Assembly (NCBI GenBank): GCA_965206025.1
Contig: CBDBIU010000004.1
Span: 1,240,001 to 1,304,000 of the forward strand
Length of the DNA: 64,000 bases
Source of the DNA: G963668345 sp965206025
Lineage (GTDB): Bacteria; Acidobacteriota; Terriglobia; Bryobacterales; UBA6623
Direction: 5' to 3'
Below, in pieces: positions 62,346 through 64,000 of the stretch. Position 1 is the first letter of the stretch. Every line of letters starts with the position of its first letter. Both the position numbers and the translations under genes were made by a program. The notes under the pieces are model-generated. The model was given only the letters and a program-made list of their open reading frames with translations. It ran no database searches and was not told where the DNA came from.

Positions 62346-64000
62346 TCAAAAACTCAGCCGCAGCAGAAATCGGAACGTCCGGCCGTCGTTCAAGGTATTC
62401 GTGATTTGGCCGAAGTTGGGTGAGGTCAGTTCCCGGCCCGGCTCGGCAAACTGCGGCGAGTTCAGCAGATTGATCGACTCGGCTCGCAGAACGAGCGAGC
62501 TTTCCCCGCCAAGCGGCCAGCGGCGAGACAAACCGGCGTTGATGTTCCAGACGCCGTCTTTGCGGAACGTGTTGCGGCCCAGGGTTCCGGCTCGCTCGGT
62601 GGGTTCGATATAGGCAAAAGCGGATGCGGGCAGCCTTTGTCGAGATGTATCCGGGTTGTCGATCGTGCGGCCGAGTATGGAAGGATCAAGCAGGTGCGGG
62701 CGGTCCCCGGCGGCGCCGTCGACGTTTCCGAAGCCCGGCCCGTCGGATCCCGAGATGACGGTAAAAGGAGTGCCTGACTTCAGCGCCAAGACGGTCGAAA
62801 GCCGCCATGCTCCGAACGCCTGCCGCAGCCATCGCTCTCGGGAGGCGAAACGAGGCAGCTCGTAATCCGCGTTCCACAAAAAGGCATGAGGCTGGTCGAA
62901 CCAGCTCAGCCCTCTCATCTCGGCGTGACTGTCCGATTCGGATTGGCTTCTGCCCCACCGGGCGTCGTGGCCCGAAGCTGTCCCGGTGTAATCGCTTCCC
63001 AGGTCGATGGCTTTGCTGAACCAGTAGGAGGCCTCGCTCGACAGCCCCTTCCAGCGAGGGATCGTCAGCGTAATCTTAGCGGCGTCGTAGGCGGCGCGGG
63101 AGCTGTTCTGGACGTGCCGGATGTCGAAGAAGCGAGGGTCGGGCCGGCGGTCGTTGATCGTTTCGGTAGTCTGCGCAACGCCGGGAACGATCCTCGCGCG
63201 ATTGAGGTACCACATGTTCAGCAAGCGGAGCGTGCGGCTGCCGACGTAGCCGAGCGCCAGCTTCCACTCTCCGACCAGACTCCGTTCCCAACTGAAATTG
63301 TATTGATGGGAGTAAGGCGCCACGAGTTCCGGGTCCATGCGGAAGACCGTGCTGCGGGTTTCCGGGCCAAGCTCTTGCAGCGGATCGATCAGGCTGGGCG
63401 CGTCGATCGAAAGCCGCACGTTCCAAGGCAGGTTGAAGCGCGACTGTCCGAACGTGACGGGGAATATCTGCCCGTAGTGGATCCCATAGGCGCCTCTCAA
63501 AACGCCCCGCTTTCCGCCCGGCCGGTAGGCGAAACCGAATCGGGGCGCCCAGTTGTTGCAGTCGCATTCGTAGGGGATGTCGGTCAGCCCGTTCACCTCG
63601 CTGACGGGAGTGACCGGTTGGTAGCGCAGCCCCGCGTTCAAGGTGAGGTTCGCCGCGGCCCGCCATTGGTCGCCTAGGTAGTACTGCATGTCCCAGTTTC
63701 GAAATCCTCGATAGATGTGGCCCGTCGCCAGGATATAGCGTCGGGGCTTGCCTAGTCTGAGGTTGGTGATGGCGTCGTGGCCGAAGTCATCGGCGAAGAC
63801 GAAGATGCCGCGGTGGCCGGCGCTCTCAAAACCGTTTGCCTGGCGACGAAGTAGTTCTCCGCCGGCGTGGATTTCGTGGCGGCCTCGAACACGCTTCGCC
63901 TGCCCGGCATAGCGAAAGCTATTCCAGGCGCGGTCGATCGGGATGATCGAGCCGGGCCCCAGCCAGTCGAGCGCGAAACCCGGCAGGATCACGGGTCCCA
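62346..64000 (-). CDS. Oar-like TonB-dependent receptor, C-terminal part, 5' end outside window
   Basis: Open to the right edge; 551 visible codons to the stop. The visible part is outer-membrane barrel: NAGLRYQPVTPVSEVNGLTD, NNWAPRFGFAYRPGGKRGVL, YSHQYNFSWERSLVGEWKLA and LGYVGSRTLRLLN, ending FLLRLSF with terminal phenylalanine. These features match the large Cna-B/Oar-type receptors expanded in Acidobacteriota. The plug and N-terminal domain would lie beyond 64000. Substrate unknown; polymeric or peptide ligands are usual for the group. Confidence 0.88.
   Translation of the reverse strand, partial: GPVILPGFALDWLGPGSIIPIDRAWNSFRYAGQAKRVRGRHEIHAGGELLRRQANGFESAGHRGIFVFADDFGHDAITNLRLGKPRRYILATGHIYRGFRNWDMQYYLGDQWRAAANLTLNAGLRYQPVTPVSEVNGLTDIPYECDCNNWAPRFGFAYRPGGKRGVLRGAYGIHYGQIFPVTFGQSRFNLPWNVRLSIDAPSLIDPLQELGPETRSTVFRMDPELVAPYSHQYNFSWERSLVGEWKLALGYVGSRTLRLLNMWYLNRARIVPGVAQTTETINDRRPDPRFFDIRHVQNSSRAAYDAAKITLTIPRWKGLSSEASYWFSKAIDLGSDYTGTASGHDARWGRSQSESDSHAEMRGLSWFDQPHAFLWNADYELPRFASRERWLRQAFGAWRLSTVLALKSGTPFTVISGSDGPGFGNVDGAAGDRPHLLDPSILGRTIDNPDTSRQRLPASAFAYIEPTERAGTLGRNTFRKDGVWNINAGLSRRWPLGGESSLVLRAESINLLNSPQFAEPGRELTSPNFGQITNTLNDGRTFRFLLRLSF

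Noticed and set aside
1..64000. tRNA, rRNA or CRISPR array
   Set aside because: No cloverleaf with a T-loop consensus, no rRNA stretch and no regularly spaced short direct repeats were found by eye; a covariance-model scan would be decisive.

Overview
The window looks like a chromosomal segment of an Acidobacteriota member or a close relative. The main pointers are a VWFA-related protein of the acidobacterial type (14097-15227), an Oar-like TonB-dependent receptor cut by the right edge (62346-64000), planctomycete/acidobacterial-style DUF1549/DUF1553 and DUF1501 proteins at the left edge, a bacterial homologue of archaeal tetraether-lipid synthase (40857-43016) and high GC throughout. The taxonomic call is an inference from gene content. 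No rRNA, tRNA or CRISPR array was seen.

Layout. 1-7011: DUF1549/1553-DUF1501 pair, then on the minus strand a cupin, a sugar-phosphate isomerase and CreD. 7298-8239: an HDOD gene split by an in-frame stop. 8572-12089: bifunctional proline dehydrogenase/P5C dehydrogenase (putA), interrupted by a 456-bp non-autonomous element. 12123-17694: SDR, Fpg glycosylase, VWA protein, 2Fe-2S ferredoxin and a solitary DNA adenine methylase. 17815-23726: a decaying signalling and transport cluster on the minus strand (STAS protein, ABC permease, ABC-ATPase relic, SpoIIE phosphatase stump, RsbW-like kinase, hybrid histidine kinase that has lost its kinase core), riddled with the same element. 24321-26078: an NCS2 permease fused to an RsbW-like ATPase domain. 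26533-30264: DUF1802, a phosphofructokinase with PPi-type residues, a small unknown and a response regulator with a CheX-like domain. 30708-35180: MotB without MotA, an M28 peptidase and a complete IS. 35254-40335: two terpene-cyclase-like repeat proteins, a frameshifted isomerase and a prohibitin. 40857-45658: Tes-like radical SAM protein, pentapeptide protein and methyltransferase. 45867-53460: SDR, sugar porter, hydroxyacid dehydrogenase, ndk, sucCD and trpD. 53492-54174: VapBC. 54304-57885: FkbM relic and a BtuB-type receptor behind a cobalamin riboswitch with a visible terminator. 58364-64000: FecR protein, transposase relic, secreted cysteine-rich protein, formaldehyde dehydrogenase and the partial receptor.

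The strongest theme is mobile repeat DNA acting on signalling genes. Two unrelated repeat families occur. The first is an ISL3-like element with GGCTCTTC ends and an 8-bp target duplication, proven at putA because removing the element plus one duplication restores the reading frame. The second is a dispersed family ending in TAGCCCGCATTTCTC, seen at least eight times, often touching start or stop codons. Together they have broken putA and the SpoIIE phosphatase, and accompany the loss of the ABC ATPase. The most novel protein architecture is the NCS2 transporter with an RsbW-like domain, next to a cluster that independently pairs an ABC permease with STAS, RsbW and SpoIIE partner-switching proteins. 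This suggests transporter-coupled partner switching.
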